DNA from: a virus
Reading direction: 5' to 3' (one strand)
Length of the DNA stretch: 41,987 nt
IMG/VR virus record: IMGVR_UViG_3300027985_000907
Span: 1-41,987 of that record
This document shows positions 15,411 to 24,210 of this stretch, piece by piece. How positions within the stretch are numbered: the first letter of the stretch is position 1; the number at the start of each line of letters is the position of its first letter. Under the pieces are notes generated by a model that searched no databases, was not told the DNA's origin, and saw only the letters and a list, made by a program, of their open reading frames with translations. A program made the position numbers and the translations under genes.

Positions 15411-15811
15411 ATGATATTGAGAAAGCGATAGCGTATCTTGAGGACGCGGTTAAGGAAACGGATGAGATTATAGTCGATTGTTCACAGAGACTACAAGCGG
15501 AATTGAGAGAGCAAAAAGAATATTTTATCATTGCTGTTCTAGCCCTCCACGAAAAAACAGAGCGCGAAAACCCGAAGCCGCTCGCTCTAGATGAACTGAA
15601 AGAGCGTGTGGGTAAGCCGGTATACAGGCGATGGAAGAATGGAAATGGAACTTGGGAAATCGTCAAGCAGGTAACAGAGGAAACACTACCGCTTGGGTCG
15701 CGAGGAAAAACAATTGCAAAAATACACTTTAATGGCGCATACAGCCCTGAGTATTTTAAAAGCGCAGACTTTTACGATCACGAACCAAAGGAGGTGCGGC
15801 AGGATGCCTAA
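15407..15811 (+). CDS. Hypothetical phage protein
   Basis: A 134-aa protein with an N-terminal coiled helix (IEKAIAYLEDAVKETDEIIVD) and a C-terminal part, LDELKERVGKPVYRRWKNGN, of a kind seen in small Clostridia phage proteins that precede ASCH-like genes. Its last eight bases overlap the next start. Function unknown. Confidence 0.65.
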   Translation: MNDIEKAIAYLEDAVKETDEIIVDCSQRLQAELREQKEYFIIAVLALHEKTERENPKPLALDELKERVGKPVYRRWKNGNGTWEIVKQVTEETLPLGSRGKTIAKIHFNGAYSPEYFKSADFYDHEPKEVRQDA

Positions 15812-16445
15812 ACTCTCACCAATACTTTTCAGCACTGAAATGGTGAAAGAAATCATGGACGGCAGAAAGACAATGACGCGGCGGATAATCAAGCAGAAAT
15901 ATAACAATACGGTAATTGAGATCGTACGCGGCAACGTATGGGAACGCCAAATTGTTGCACCGCCAGAAAAGCTTGAAAATGGAATTGAGAGACATCAAGT
16001 CGCCGCTGTAGAGATAATAAAGCCAACATACCAAAAAGGCGATATTCTCTGGGTGCGCGAGACGTGGACAAAGGTAGCGGGCGAATACGTGTATAAAGCG
16101 AGTGAACCCGAATGGTATACTGACGGTTATCGCCCATCCATCCACATGCCGAAAGAAGCGGCTCGAATCTTCCTGCGCGTGACGGACGTGAGGGCGGAGC
16201 GGGTGCAAGATATTACGGTAGATGATGCCATAGCTGAGGGTGCATGGGGTGGAGGAACACCAACGATACCTATGTCTCTGTTATGGGAAGAACATCCGAA
16301 TGCTTCCTGTAATGCGGCTGTATCGTTTGCACATCTTTGGGACTCATTAAACGCAAAGCGCGGTTACGGATGGGACACCAACCCTTGGGTGTGGGTTTAT
16401 ACCTTTGAACGCATCGCAAAACCGGCAAACTGGTGCGCTGCATAA
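15804..16445 (+). CDS. ASCH-like (PUA-superfamily) phage protein
   Basis: This 213-aa protein starts LSPILFSTEMVKEIMDGRKTMTRRI and contains KGDILWVRETW, FLRVTDVRAERVQDITVDDAIAEG and a closing NPWVWVYTFERI. These are the hallmarks of ASCH-like phage proteins, a fold proposed to bind RNA or modified nucleotides. The start at ATG 15804 follows GGAGGTGCGGCAGG and overlaps the previous gene. Its role is unproven; an effect on RNA or modified bases is suggested by the fold. Confidence 0.8.
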   Translation: MPKLSPILFSTEMVKEIMDGRKTMTRRIIKQKYNNTVIEIVRGNVWERQIVAPPEKLENGIERHQVAAVEIIKPTYQKGDILWVRETWTKVAGEYVYKASEPEWYTDGYRPSIHMPKEAARIFLRVTDVRAERVQDITVDDAIAEGAWGGGTPTIPMSLLWEEHPNASCNAAVSFAHLWDSLNAKRGYGWDTNPWVWVYTFERIAKPANWCAA

Positions 16446-16477
16446 GCGTTAATATAAAAAAATCAGGAGGATACCAA

Positions 16478-16864
16478 ATGTTTAAAGCAATAAAAACGTT
16501 TATCGAATGGTTAGACACGCGGCGGCGGGACAGGGAAGAGGAAGAGCGCCAGCGCGATGAGGACAAGCACTTCGAATGGCTTTCCAGAAATACGGATCCA
16601 TCAGCGATGCTTAAAGAAACGGCAGGTATGATCGGTGATGCTATATCCACGATCGATATCAACAAAGGGTTCAACGCGCTTGCTGTCCAAAAATATGGAC
16701 TTGACCTCAAAAGCAAGTATCAACATGCGCTCATTATACTCACATCTCTTGTCGACATCGTATCGGAGGCTGACGCGATTCTGGAAGAGACAATAAACGT
16801 GTATAACCAAGGGGAGAAGGTGCCAGAACCTGAGAAGGCGGCGGAGCTGCAGCAGGCGGGGTGA
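16478..16864 (+). CDS. Hypothetical phage protein
   Basis: A 128-aa protein with CAGGAGG before ATG 16478. It begins MFKAIKTFIEWLDTRRRDREEEERQ, a charged helix, followed by a second helical part. A longer in-frame start at 16433 lacks a ribosome site and overlaps the ASCH gene. No function assigned. Confidence 0.65.
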   Translation: MFKAIKTFIEWLDTRRRDREEEERQRDEDKHFEWLSRNTDPSAMLKETAGMIGDAISTIDINKGFNALAVQKYGLDLKSKYQHALIILTSLVDIVSEADAILEETINVYNQGEKVPEPEKAAELQQAG

Positions 16865-16868
16865 GATT

Positions 16869-17171
16869 ATGCAGACGTTGTCAGAGGATCCGTTTGAGGA
16901 CAACTGGTTAGCACTCGCGGCGGCAATCATGGCAACGGAAGAGCGCAGTGTGGGCGAGATACTGACCTTGATAGGACTATCGGTGCCGTATGTGCACGAA
17001 GGTCAAGAGAAAAGGCGGCGGCGGGACGCTGAAATAGTGCGGCGGCATAAGGAAGGCATGAGTGTTATCGATATCGCTAATAATATGGGCCTTAATAAAA
17101 AGATGGTATATGACGCGCTGCATAATGTAGGGATAAGGCTGAGAAAACCGAAATACGGAGAAAGGAGATAA
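16869..17171 (+). CDS. Helix-turn-helix protein
   Basis: This 100-aa protein has a likely DNA-binding helix-turn-helix at about residues 58-85 (EIVRRHKEGMSVIDIANNM, LNKKMVYDALHNVGI), similar to resolvase-type or Trp-repressor-type arrangements. The N-terminus is acidic. It may help control the late genes together with the regulator at 17504. It ends on the base that begins the next start (TAATG). Confidence 0.65.
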   Translation: MQTLSEDPFEDNWLALAAAIMATEERSVGEILTLIGLSVPYVHEGQEKRRRRDAEIVRRHKEGMSVIDIANNMGLNKKMVYDALHNVGIRLRKPKYGERR

Positions 17172-17467
17172 TGATGAAAACAGCTATACCGCCGAGTAAA
17201 TACGGCGATCTGATCTATAAAGAGAATGCAGAAATGGCAATTGAGGCTTTAAATGAAAAGATCAACCGCGAAAATCAAGAGCCATGCATGTATTGCAAAA
17301 TACTCGAAAAGAAAAGCGGACCGTTTCCTTCGCCTGTTGGCGAATTTGCATTAGATAATAAACCGCTTTTACCAATCATAAGCATTAATCTTGTTGAGCC
17401 TGGCATTAAGATAAAAGGCTTAATCGCAAAATATTGTTTTAGTTGCGGCAGAAAATTACAGTCATAG
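17171..17467 (+). CDS. Small zinc-ribbon protein
   Basis: A 98-aa protein with CMYC and CFSCGR motifs separated by about 50 residues, the spacing of a small zinc ribbon similar to proteins that begin MEEREVQPCKYC in other phages. AAAGGAG lies directly upstream; ATG 17174 is an alternative start. Function unknown. Confidence 0.65.
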   Translation: MMKTAIPPSKYGDLIYKENAEMAIEALNEKINRENQEPCMYCKILEKKSGPFPSPVGEFALDNKPLLPIISINLVEPGIKIKGLIAKYCFSCGRKLQS

Positions 17468-17503
17468 TAATATCGTTTGGGGTTTTATTTTGGGAGGGAT
17501 GGC

Positions 17504-17956
17504 ATGAAGAAGAATCATGTGAGGGACTATGCAACAGCTGCTTTCAGGTTTTATGCGTGCACCGGCAGCAGCATTAAATATAAGAAGAAGATATATGATG
17601 AGGCTATTGCCCAGCAACGCAGACTCGAGGGTAATCAAGGCGGTGTTTCATGCCCAACCGAAGCGGCCATAATACACGCTGAAGATGCTCTTGACGCGGC
17701 GGCGGCGGAACTCAAAGACCTTGAAGCTGTTGAAAAAACTATTGCTTTTATTGAGCGAAATCGTGATGGTAACAACATGATGAAAGCGCTCGAGATGGTA
17801 TACATGGCGGAACCTCTTAAGAATATTGAGTGGGGAGAAATATCAGAACGTGTGCATCATGCAGAAATTAATATTCCGGCAAGCGAAAAAACAATATATC
17901 GCTGGTTGTCACTAGCTGTTACGACATTTGCAAAAGAACGTGGGCTGAGAATATGA
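17504..17956 (+). CDS. Probable ArpU/RinA-type late transcription regulator
   Basis: This 150-aa protein has a helical N-terminal half with a low-complexity alanine and glutamate stretch and a C-terminal sigma-region-4-like helix-turn-helix (IPASEKTIYRWLSLAVTTFAKERGL). Its position, just before the packaging genes, is that of ArpU/RinA activators of late transcription. GGGAGGGATGGC precedes ATG 17504. Assignment is by position and weak motif, so other DNA-binding families are possible. Confidence 0.55.
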   Translation: MKKNHVRDYATAAFRFYACTGSSIKYKKKIYDEAIAQQRRLEGNQGGVSCPTEAAIIHAEDALDAAAAELKDLEAVEKTIAFIERNRDGNNMMKALEMVYMAEPLKNIEWGEISERVHHAEINIPASEKTIYRWLSLAVTTFAKERGLRI

Positions 17957-18303
17957 TATGCATACTCGGAACTAATTACAAAATTATTACTAAAAAGTAC
18001 GATGAGGAAGAATCATTTAAGCGCCGCCAGATCGATGCGTTCTGTGATGGATGTGCTAAAGAAATCATCCTTTGTGACATGTCCACTTATGAAGGATGGG
18101 AACATGCAACTCTTGATGAGCTGTCTCTATATCGTAAATATAAGCTTAAACATGAAATTGTTCATGCGTTCTTGTTTGAAAGTGGTTTGGCTCAGCACTC
18201 TGGAAATACAGACGCTTGGGCACTGAACGAAGAAATGGTAGATTGGTTCGCTTGGCAAGGCTCAAAAATATACAAAGCATGGGAAGAAGCCGGATGTTTA
18301 TAA
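17953..18303 (+). CDS. HExxH zincin-like phage protein
   Basis: This 116-aa protein contains HEIVHAFLFESGL, a complete HExxH zinc motif, with an acidic region EEMVDWFAWQ downstream that could supply the third ligand. Two cysteines (FCDGC) lie before it. It resembles small phage metallopeptidase-like proteins encoded just before the terminase. It overlaps the regulator gene by four bases (ATGA). Confidence 0.7.
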   Translation: MICILGTNYKIITKKYDEEESFKRRQIDAFCDGCAKEIILCDMSTYEGWEHATLDELSLYRKYKLKHEIVHAFLFESGLAQHSGNTDAWALNEEMVDWFAWQGSKIYKAWEEAGCL

Positions 18304-18395
18304 AAATAAAAAATATTCTCAAAAGATGACAGTAACTTAACTAAAATGCATGCTATACTACATATAGTCAACAATCGTATGAGAACACAACATAG

Positions 18396-18423
18396 AGAGC
18401 ATTGCGGCGGCGGTGCTCTTTTT
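18396..18423 (+). terminator. Terminator at end of middle gene block
   Basis: AGAGCA / TGCTCT with a 12-base GC-rich loop, followed by TTTTT. An extended -10-like box, TGCTATACT, lies at about 18350, but no convincing -35 goes with it. Confidence 0.65.
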
Positions 18424-18465
18424 CCGTTGAGAAACAACATAATTTACCTATTGTCTTTCGGAGAT

Positions 18466-18783
18466 ATGGCGAATATACTTTCTATAGAACAAATATTCGC
18501 AAAGGTGTTGGCATATATGGTAGAAAGGCGATATGAAAACAGCTGCAAGGTTTATGTCAAAGTCGAGGCTATCTTCTATCCAAGCGGACAGATTGAGCCC
18601 GTGGCATTCTGGTGGGAGAGTGGGCGGCGGTATGAGATCGACGCGGTTATCGACGTATGCCGAGCGGCAAGCCTTAAAGCTGGCGGCATTGGTACAAGGT
18701 ACACGATCTTGGTTCGGAATCACCAGACGTTCATGTGGCTGGAAGAGGATCGATGGTTTATGGAGCGGCGGGACCCGAACTGA
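18466..18783 (+). CDS. Hypothetical phage protein
   Basis: A 105-aa protein starting MANILSIEQIFAKVLAYMVERR, with CGGAG just upstream of ATG 18466. The sequence EAIFYPSGQIEPVAFWWESGRRYEIDAV suggests a compact alpha-beta fold; small proteins of this kind occur before packaging genes in Clostridia prophages. It ends two bases from the convergent gene. Confidence 0.6.
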   Translation: MANILSIEQIFAKVLAYMVERRYENSCKVYVKVEAIFYPSGQIEPVAFWWESGRRYEIDAVIDVCRAASLKAGGIGTRYTILVRNHQTFMWLEEDRWFMERRDPN

Positions 18784-18785
18784 TG

Positions 18786-19070
18786 TTATTTTCCCTCTTG
18801 CCGATATAAAGCCAATAATTCTTCTTGATCAGGTAATATAAATTTAGATGAGGGATTTAAAGAAACACTTCTGCTAATTTGGCGAATACGGAAAGGACCA
18901 CCATCAGGGTTGCTATAATTATTGTTAACCCACCACTCAATAGCATCAATGCATTCGTCGTTAGGCCCTACATCTTGATAAGGAAGTTGAAGAAACAACA
19001 CAAGGTCTTTTTGACCGAGAGGCTCACCACCGTAACCACTTGATAATAAAAGCTTAGCATAATATTTCAT
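18786..19070 (-). CDS. Reverse-strand moron-like gene, unknown product
   Basis: This 94-aa protein begins MKYYAKLLLSSGYGGEP and includes a Trp-rich stretch IDAIEWWVNNNYSNPDGGPF. It lies opposite to all surrounding genes, has its own near-consensus promoter and a good ribosome site (GGAGTG), and is flanked by terminators. This is the layout of a moron gene expressed from the lysogen. No family is recognised. An upstream ATG at 19082 is less likely because the ribosome site lies between the two. Confidence 0.7.
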   Translation of the reverse strand: MKYYAKLLLSSGYGGEPLGQKDLVLFLQLPYQDVGPNDECIDAIEWWVNNNYSNPDGGPFRIRQISRSVSLNPSSKFILPDQEELLALYRQEGK

Positions 19071-19102
19071 AACACACTCCATAAATAGTATTTGATACTC
19101 TA

Positions 19103-19131
19103 ATTATGAGATATAAAAAAAGAGGTGTCAA
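19103..19131 (-). promoter_or_regulatory. Promoter of the reverse-strand gene
   Basis: On the - strand, TTGACA (19126-19131), a 17-base spacer and CATAAT (19103-19108) give a near-consensus promoter about 33 bases before the start codon. Confidence 0.75.
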
Positions 19132-19154
19132 ACGGTAAGAGAAATTTAAGAACG

Positions 19155-19182
19155 AGAAGCGAGAAATATCGCTTCTTTTTTA
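19155..19182 (+). terminator. Terminator before packaging module
   Basis: AGAAGCGA / TCGCTTCT with a 6-base loop and a run of T. It isolates the reverse-strand gene and its promoter from the packaging operon. Confidence 0.75.
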
Positions 19183-19197
19183 TTTGGAAGTGATGAG

Positions 19198-19365
19198 ATG
19201 GGACGTAAGAAGATTACACTGAGGCAAGAGAAAAGCGATGAGCAGAAGCGGCTCGAAGCACGGCGGCAGCATAGATGCTATCATTGCCAGTGGGCAAAGT
19301 GGGCTGATGATGGGCATGTGAGTTGCTTCTGGCGGCAATGCGTCAAGTTAGCGGGTAAAAGCTGA
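19198..19365 (+). CDS. 55-aa Cys-rich small protein
   Basis: A short basic protein (MGRKKITLRQEKSDEQKRLE) with CYHC and two later cysteines (SCFWRQC), so likely to bind zinc. Its stop overlaps the HNH start (TGATG), which shows coupling. Similar small proteins sit before HNH genes in other phages. Confidence 0.6.
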   Translation: MGRKKITLRQEKSDEQKRLEARRQHRCYHCQWAKWADDGHVSCFWRQCVKLAGKS

Positions 19366-19763
19366 TGCCATATCTTCCGTTAAGACCATGCAGATATTCA
19401 GGATGTATCAGACTTGTTCACGGTGGATACTGCGAGCAGCACCAACATATTATTGATGATCAAAAACGAGCTAAAGAAAATCAATACAATAAACAGCGTC
19501 CAACATGGCATAAGCTCTATGATCGCAAGTGGCGCGGCTATACAAAGATATATCTTGCTAAGCATCCGTATTGTGTTGAGTGCTTAAAAAATAACAAGCA
19601 CACAACGGCGGAAGAGGTTGATCACATTGTTCCTCATAAAGGTGACTTGAATCTCTTTTGGGATCAAAAGAACCACCAAGGTTTATGTAAAAAATGTCAT
19701 AGTAAAAAAACTGCGAGAGAAAACGGATGGTCACGCAGATCCCCCCACCCTCAAAAAGTTTAG
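19365..19763 (+). CDS. HNH endonuclease
   Basis: This 132-aa nuclease has an N-terminal Cys/His pair region (CRYSGC, YCEQHQH), and the HNH core VDHIVPHKGDLNLFWDQKNHQGLCKKCHSKKT with the paired CVEC. HNH proteins encoded next to the terminase of HK97-type phages stimulate cutting at cos sites. This suggests cos-type packaging. It is the second gene of the packaging operon. Confidence 0.93.
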   Translation: MPYLPLRPCRYSGCIRLVHGGYCEQHQHIIDDQKRAKENQYNKQRPTWHKLYDRKWRGYTKIYLAKHPYCVECLKNNKHTTAEEVDHIVPHKGDLNLFWDQKNHQGLCKKCHSKKTARENGWSRRSPHPQKV

Positions 19764-19841
19764 TTTGGGGAACGTTGAACGTGAGGGGGAGATACGTACG
19801 AAAAAAACTCCCAGATCAAGTTTTTAAAGGAGGTGAGCCGA

Positions 19842-20426
19842 ATGCCGACGCCACCCAAACCATTTACGGTATTAAAAAGCGAGGGTAAATCTCATAGGAC
19901 CCAAGATGAATTGGAGCAAAGAAAAAACGCGGAAGCAGCGCTCATCACCGGAAGTCATATGAAATGTTGGCCGGAAGTAAAGGCTAACGCTGTGGCTAAA
20001 AAGGAATTTAACCGAGTAAAAAGTCTGCTAAAAAAAATAGGTAAAGATGATGCGCTTCATGAAGGTCCAGTAAATCGATATGCATTGCTTCGTGCGGAGT
20101 GCGCAGAGTTTGAGGAAAAGCGTGAAGCTTTCTATGAATCCAAAGAAGAGCTTCAAAACGAATATCATGCCGGTGGAAAGATCCAGGATGAAAACAATGG
20201 CGGGTTGTCGCCATCGCAGTATTATAACCTGCTCGCGAAAATGCAGCAGAGTATTATTGCACTTGACCGTCAGATACAGGCTAAACGAAAAATGATGCTC
20301 GATATAGAAAAAGAAAACATCATGACAATAGCATCCGCATTACGATCCATTCCCAAGAAAGTCGATAAAAGCAAAGAGGCGAACGATCCAATGCGAAAAC
20401 TTCTCCAGCGGAATCAGCGTGGATAA
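19842..20426 (+). CDS. terS: Terminase small subunit (P27-type)
   Basis: This 194-aa protein lies directly before the large subunit (stop and start abut at 20426/20427). It begins MPTPPKPFTVLKSEGKSHRT and continues with a helical domain, LITGSHMKCWPEVKANAVAKKEFNRVKSLL, typical of phage terminase small subunits of the P27 type. It recognises the packaging site and presents it to the large subunit. AAAGGAGGTGAGCCGA favours ATG 19842. Confidence 0.85.
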   Translation: MPTPPKPFTVLKSEGKSHRTQDELEQRKNAEAALITGSHMKCWPEVKANAVAKKEFNRVKSLLKKIGKDDALHEGPVNRYALLRAECAEFEEKREAFYESKEELQNEYHAGGKIQDENNGGLSPSQYYNLLAKMQQSIIALDRQIQAKRKMMLDIEKENIMTIASALRSIPKKVDKSKEANDPMRKLLQRNQRG

Positions 20427-22016
20427 ATGTATAGCGCAGAACATGCGGAATATGCAGTCAATTTTATCGAGTGCCTAAATCATGTCGACGGCAGATGGTA
20501 TGGAAAACCGTTTGAGCTTCTCGAATGGCAGCGCAAACCAGTTGAAGAGTTCTATGGGACACTCAAGCCCGATGGAACTCGCCAATATGAATATCTATAT
20601 TTAGAAGTTCCAAAAAAGAACGGCAAGTCAGAACTTGCAGCAGGCCTTGGCCTCTACCATACATACGGCGATGGGGAAATGCATGGTGAAGTTTATGTCT
20701 GCGCCGCTGATAGAGAGAACGCAGGTATCATTTTTGGCGTAGCTCTCGAAATGGTCAAGCAATGCCCGGCGCTAGAAGAAAGATCGATTATTCGAGAGTC
20801 GACAAAAGAGATTGAAGATATTGAAACTGGAACCGTCTTCAAGGTCCTCTCTTCTGAAGCATTCAGTAAGCATGGTTACAAACCATCTTGTGTGATATTT
20901 GACGAGTTACACTCACAACCAAACCGTAAATTGTGGGATGTTATGACGTTTGGTGCTGGCGACGCACGTGAACAGCCTGTGTGGATTGTATTAACAACAG
21001 CAGGTGATGACCCGGACAGACATAGTATAGGCTGGGAGATTCATGAAAAAGCACGTGGCATACTTGATTATCGCAACGGAAAAGGCGGAGACAATGACCC
21101 AACGTGGCTGCCGGTGATTTATGGAATGCCAGATGATCCGGATGAATGCGCAAAAATCGATATTTACGATGAAAAAGCATGGTACGAGCTTAATCCGTCA
21201 CTAGGCATAACTATCAAGATAGATAAGTTGCGGCAACAGGCTGAGAATGCTAAGAAAAGCGAAGCGGCTGAACGCTTGTTCCGGTGGCTTCGCTTAAATC
21301 AATGGATAGCGGTGAAGGCTGTCGGATGGCTACCACTTACCCTATTTGATAAAACGGTCAAAACAATTCCGAGAGAAAAACTGAAAGGGAAGAAGTGTTT
21401 TGCGGGTCTCGACCTTTCAAGCACAACAGACTTAACCGCGCTGGTTCTTCTTTTTCCGCCTCAAGATGGCCTTGATTTTTGGTACAAGATCTATTATGCC
21501 TGGATACCTGAAGAAAAAATGAACGAGAGATCTCTTCGGGATCACGTTGATTTCGATAAATGGACAAAAACGGGTTACATTAAAACAACGCCGGGAGATG
21601 CGGTCGATTACGATTATGTCGAAAGCGAAATTATAAAGGCTTCGCAAGACTACGAGATAATCTTATTAGGTACAGACCAATGGAATAGCCGCATGCTTAC
21701 TCAACATTTGGCTAAAGAACAGATAAATGTCGCAGAAATACCACAAACAATGAATGGCATGTCGCCAGCAATGAAAGAAACCGAGCGGCTGACGCGCAAA
21801 GGTGAAATGTATCATGAGAAAAACCTTGCAGCTCGTTGGTGCTGGGGTAATGTCAGGGTTGCCACTGACGGTAATGAAAATATTAAACCAATGAAAAATA
21901 GAAGCATTGACCGTATTGATATTACCGTGGCCGAGATAAATGCTATGGCCGCTGCGCAACTCGGTGAACAACTGATTGATGTCAATAAAATCATAGAAGA
22001 AGGGTGGACCCTATGA
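20427..22016 (+). CDS. terL: Terminase large subunit
   Basis: This 529-aa packaging motor has Walker A at residues 61-69 (VPKKNGKSE), Walker B at 155-160 (CVIFDE) followed by LHSQPN, and coupling motif VLTTAGDD. The C-terminal RNase-H-like nuclease shows GLDLSSTTDLTA, LLGTDQWNS and IDRIDITVAEINAM as acidic sites. It pumps DNA into the head and makes the terminal cut. Length and order fit HK97-type phages. It overlaps the next start (ATGA). Confidence 0.97.
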   Translation: MYSAEHAEYAVNFIECLNHVDGRWYGKPFELLEWQRKPVEEFYGTLKPDGTRQYEYLYLEVPKKNGKSELAAGLGLYHTYGDGEMHGEVYVCAADRENAGIIFGVALEMVKQCPALEERSIIRESTKEIEDIETGTVFKVLSSEAFSKHGYKPSCVIFDELHSQPNRKLWDVMTFGAGDAREQPVWIVLTTAGDDPDRHSIGWEIHEKARGILDYRNGKGGDNDPTWLPVIYGMPDDPDECAKIDIYDEKAWYELNPSLGITIKIDKLRQQAENAKKSEAAERLFRWLRLNQWIAVKAVGWLPLTLFDKTVKTIPREKLKGKKCFAGLDLSSTTDLTALVLLFPPQDGLDFWYKIYYAWIPEEKMNERSLRDHVDFDKWTKTGYIKTTPGDAVDYDYVESEIIKASQDYEIILLGTDQWNSRMLTQHLAKEQINVAEIPQTMNGMSPAMKETERLTRKGEMYHEKNLAARWCWGNVRVATDGNENIKPMKNRSIDRIDITVAEINAMAAAQLGEQLIDVNKIIEEGWTL

Positions 22017-22270
22017 AAATAATTACTGCAAAACAGAAGGTAATCACCACGCTAAAGGCCGTCCTTAAGGCCTTTTTTGTTATCGGGAGTTGGGTGTTAA
22101 GAAACCTTGATGATCTTTGTATTATTGGCGGGATCGGATGCCTGTCTGCTGGCGGGTTCATCTTCCATACTATTGCTGGGCTTGGCGTGCTTGGCTCAGG
22201 ATTAATCGGATTTGGTTTTTTAGTGGCGAAAGGAGGCGGCGTGAATGCTTCTAAGAAACGCGCTGATTAG
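22013..22270 (+). CDS. Small membrane protein between terminase and portal
   Basis: This 85-aa protein has a basic N-terminus and two or three hydrophobic segments (VLKAFFVIGSWVL, LCIIGGIGCLSAGGFIF, GVLGSGLIGFGFLVA). It overlaps the terminase stop by four bases and the portal start by 26. Small membrane proteins at this position are seen in some Firmicute phages. Its role is not known. Confidence 0.6.
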   Translation: MKIITAKQKVITTLKAVLKAFFVIGSWVLRNLDDLCIIGGIGCLSAGGFIFHTIAGLGVLGSGLIGFGFLVAKGGGVNASKKRAD

Positions 22271-23465
22271 ACCAAGAAACGAAACAGAAACATTATTATC
22301 ACTTACTTCAACTGATGGATGGACAGATGCTCTCACAAGCTCGGGCGTCACACTTACCAGAGATAAAGCAATGGGGCTGTCGGCTTTTTATGGGGCAGTC
22401 AGGATACTTTCAAACTCGATGGGCAAGCTCCCTATCCATGTCTTTAAGGAGACGGACAAAGGAAAAGAACGAGATAAGAAGCACGTAATTAACAGGCTTC
22501 TCAATATACGGCCAAACCCGCATATGGCCGCATTTACTTTGCGAAAAGCTGCAATGATTCAAAGCCTATTATATGGATGCGCTTATATCGCATTGTTTTT
22601 TGATAACGCTGGATACCCAAAAGAAATGTACTTGCTGCCAAGCGAAAACACAATGGTTATCCGCGAAGCCTCAGATGGAACACGTTTCTTTGATGTCTCA
22701 ATAAAGGGTAATCTATGGCAGTTTAGCGAGGATAGCATTATTGAACTTCCATGGCTTACGTATGACGGTCGGACAGGTGTTGGTCTTTTAAAATCGGCAA
22801 GTGAGACTCTTTCAACAGACTATGCCTCACAGCAATACGCGGGCAAATTCTATCGCAATGGTGCGAGAATGAGCGGCCTTATCGAAACAGCCGCAACTGT
22901 GAACTGGACAAATAAAGAGAAGGTCAGACAGCAATTTGAAGAAAAGTACGGCGGCCTTGATAATGCTTTTCGCGTCGGCGTTCTTGATCTCGGTATGAAA
23001 TATACGCCAATGGGATTAGCTCAGAAAGATGCTCAGTACATTGAAAGCAGAGGGTTCACTGTTGAAGAAATTGCACGGTTCACAGGGGTGCCGCTGCACA
23101 AGCTGCAAACAGGCAAGCAGTCATATAATTCAAACGAGCAGCAGGGGTTAGAGTATGTTGTTGATACTCTGCTTCCCATCGTCACGCTTTGGGAGCAAGA
23201 ATACGCATACAAGTCTTTCTTAGACCGAGAACTGGACCTGGGCTATTATCTCAAGTTCAATCTTGCTGCCGAGATGAGGGGTGACAATAAAGCTCGCGCA
23301 GAGTTTCACGAAATCATGTTCAGAAACGGATTCAAAAGCATCAATGAAATCCGCGAGCTTGAAGAAGATAATGCGATCGCTGGCGGTGATGAGCATTTCG
23401 TGACAAAAAACTATTGGACCCTTAAACAGGCTATAAAAGGTGAAGGAGGCGACAAAAATGCCTAA
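22245..23465 (+). CDS. HK97-family portal protein
   Basis: This 406-aa protein forms the twelve-part portal through which DNA enters. Family features include LSAFYGAVRILSNSMGKLPI, HVINRLLNIRPNPHM, GTRFFDVS-type middle sequences and ESRGFTVEEIARFTGVPLHKL. AGGAGG lies 8 bases before ATG 22245. The end overlaps the protease start by eight bases. Length is typical. Confidence 0.96.
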   Translation: MLLRNALIRPRNETETLLSLTSTDGWTDALTSSGVTLTRDKAMGLSAFYGAVRILSNSMGKLPIHVFKETDKGKERDKKHVINRLLNIRPNPHMAAFTLRKAAMIQSLLYGCAYIALFFDNAGYPKEMYLLPSENTMVIREASDGTRFFDVSIKGNLWQFSEDSIIELPWLTYDGRTGVGLLKSASETLSTDYASQQYAGKFYRNGARMSGLIETAATVNWTNKEKVRQQFEEKYGGLDNAFRVGVLDLGMKYTPMGLAQKDAQYIESRGFTVEEIARFTGVPLHKLQTGKQSYNSNEQQGLEYVVDTLLPIVTLWEQEYAYKSFLDRELDLGYYLKFNLAAEMRGDNKARAEFHEIMFRNGFKSINEIRELEEDNAIAGGDEHFVTKNYWTLKQAIKGEGGDKNA

Positions 23466-24189
23466 AAAGTTTTGGACTTTTAAAATTGCAGAGGATTCAA
23501 TTGGCGAGCTGCTTATCTATGGTGATATTTCTGATACCTCTTGGTGGGGCGATGAGGTGACACCTAAACAGTTTAAAAAAGATCTTGATGCTCTCGGGGG
23601 CATCACACAGCTCAATGTATATATAAACAGCGGCGGCGGCGATATATTCGCAAGCCAAGCCATTTATTCAATGCTGACGCGGCATTCGGCAACGATCCAC
23701 GTTTATATCGATGGCCTTGCAGCGTCCGGGGCATCGCTCATCGCCATGGCTGGGGATAAAAGAATTATGCCGGAAGGATCCATGTTAATGATCCATAACG
23801 CATGGACGATTGTTCTCGGAAATGCCAATGAGCTTCGAGAAATGGCGGATAAACTCGAAAAAATTTCTGACAGCGTTTTGTTGCCGGCGTACGAAACGAG
23901 TGGACAAACTCGTGAGAAAATCAAAGAGTTGCTGGATGCTGAGACCTGGCTCACAGCTCAGGAAGCATTAGACCTTGGATTTGCAACTGAAATAGAGGAA
24001 GGTAAAAAGGTGGCCGCGTCAATCAATGGGGACAAGCTTAGCATCAGCGGCAATGTTTACGATCTCGGCAGATATAAAAACAGACCTCATGGCTTGGTCG
24101 AGACAGACCCAAATGATGGTGGAGATGAGCTGCAAATTACGGAGGCCGACAAGCTCAAGGCCGAAATTGAGCTGCTTTCTATAATCTAA
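23458..24189 (+). CDS. ClpP-like prohead protease
   Basis: This 243-aa serine protease has the ClpP fold landmarks YINSGGGDIFASQAIY, the nucleophile near Ser90 (GLAASGAS) and His113 (MIHNAW). It cleaves the N-terminal scaffold region of the capsid protein during head maturation. AGGAGG precedes ATG 23458, which overlaps the portal gene. The C-terminus ends soon after a helical tail and is not fused to the capsid. Confidence 0.95.
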   Translation: MPKKFWTFKIAEDSIGELLIYGDISDTSWWGDEVTPKQFKKDLDALGGITQLNVYINSGGGDIFASQAIYSMLTRHSATIHVYIDGLAASGASLIAMAGDKRIMPEGSMLMIHNAWTIVLGNANELREMADKLEKISDSVLLPAYETSGQTREKIKELLDAETWLTAQEALDLGFATEIEEGKKVAASINGDKLSISGNVYDLGRYKNRPHGLVETDPNDGGDELQITEADKLKAEIELLSII

Positions 24190-24210
24190 AATAAATAAGG
24201 AGATGAAAGG

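Noticed and set aside
18021-18226. A frame inside the HExxH protein gene on the same strand.
   Set aside because: It is a shifted reading of the 17953-18303 gene, without a start signal of its own.
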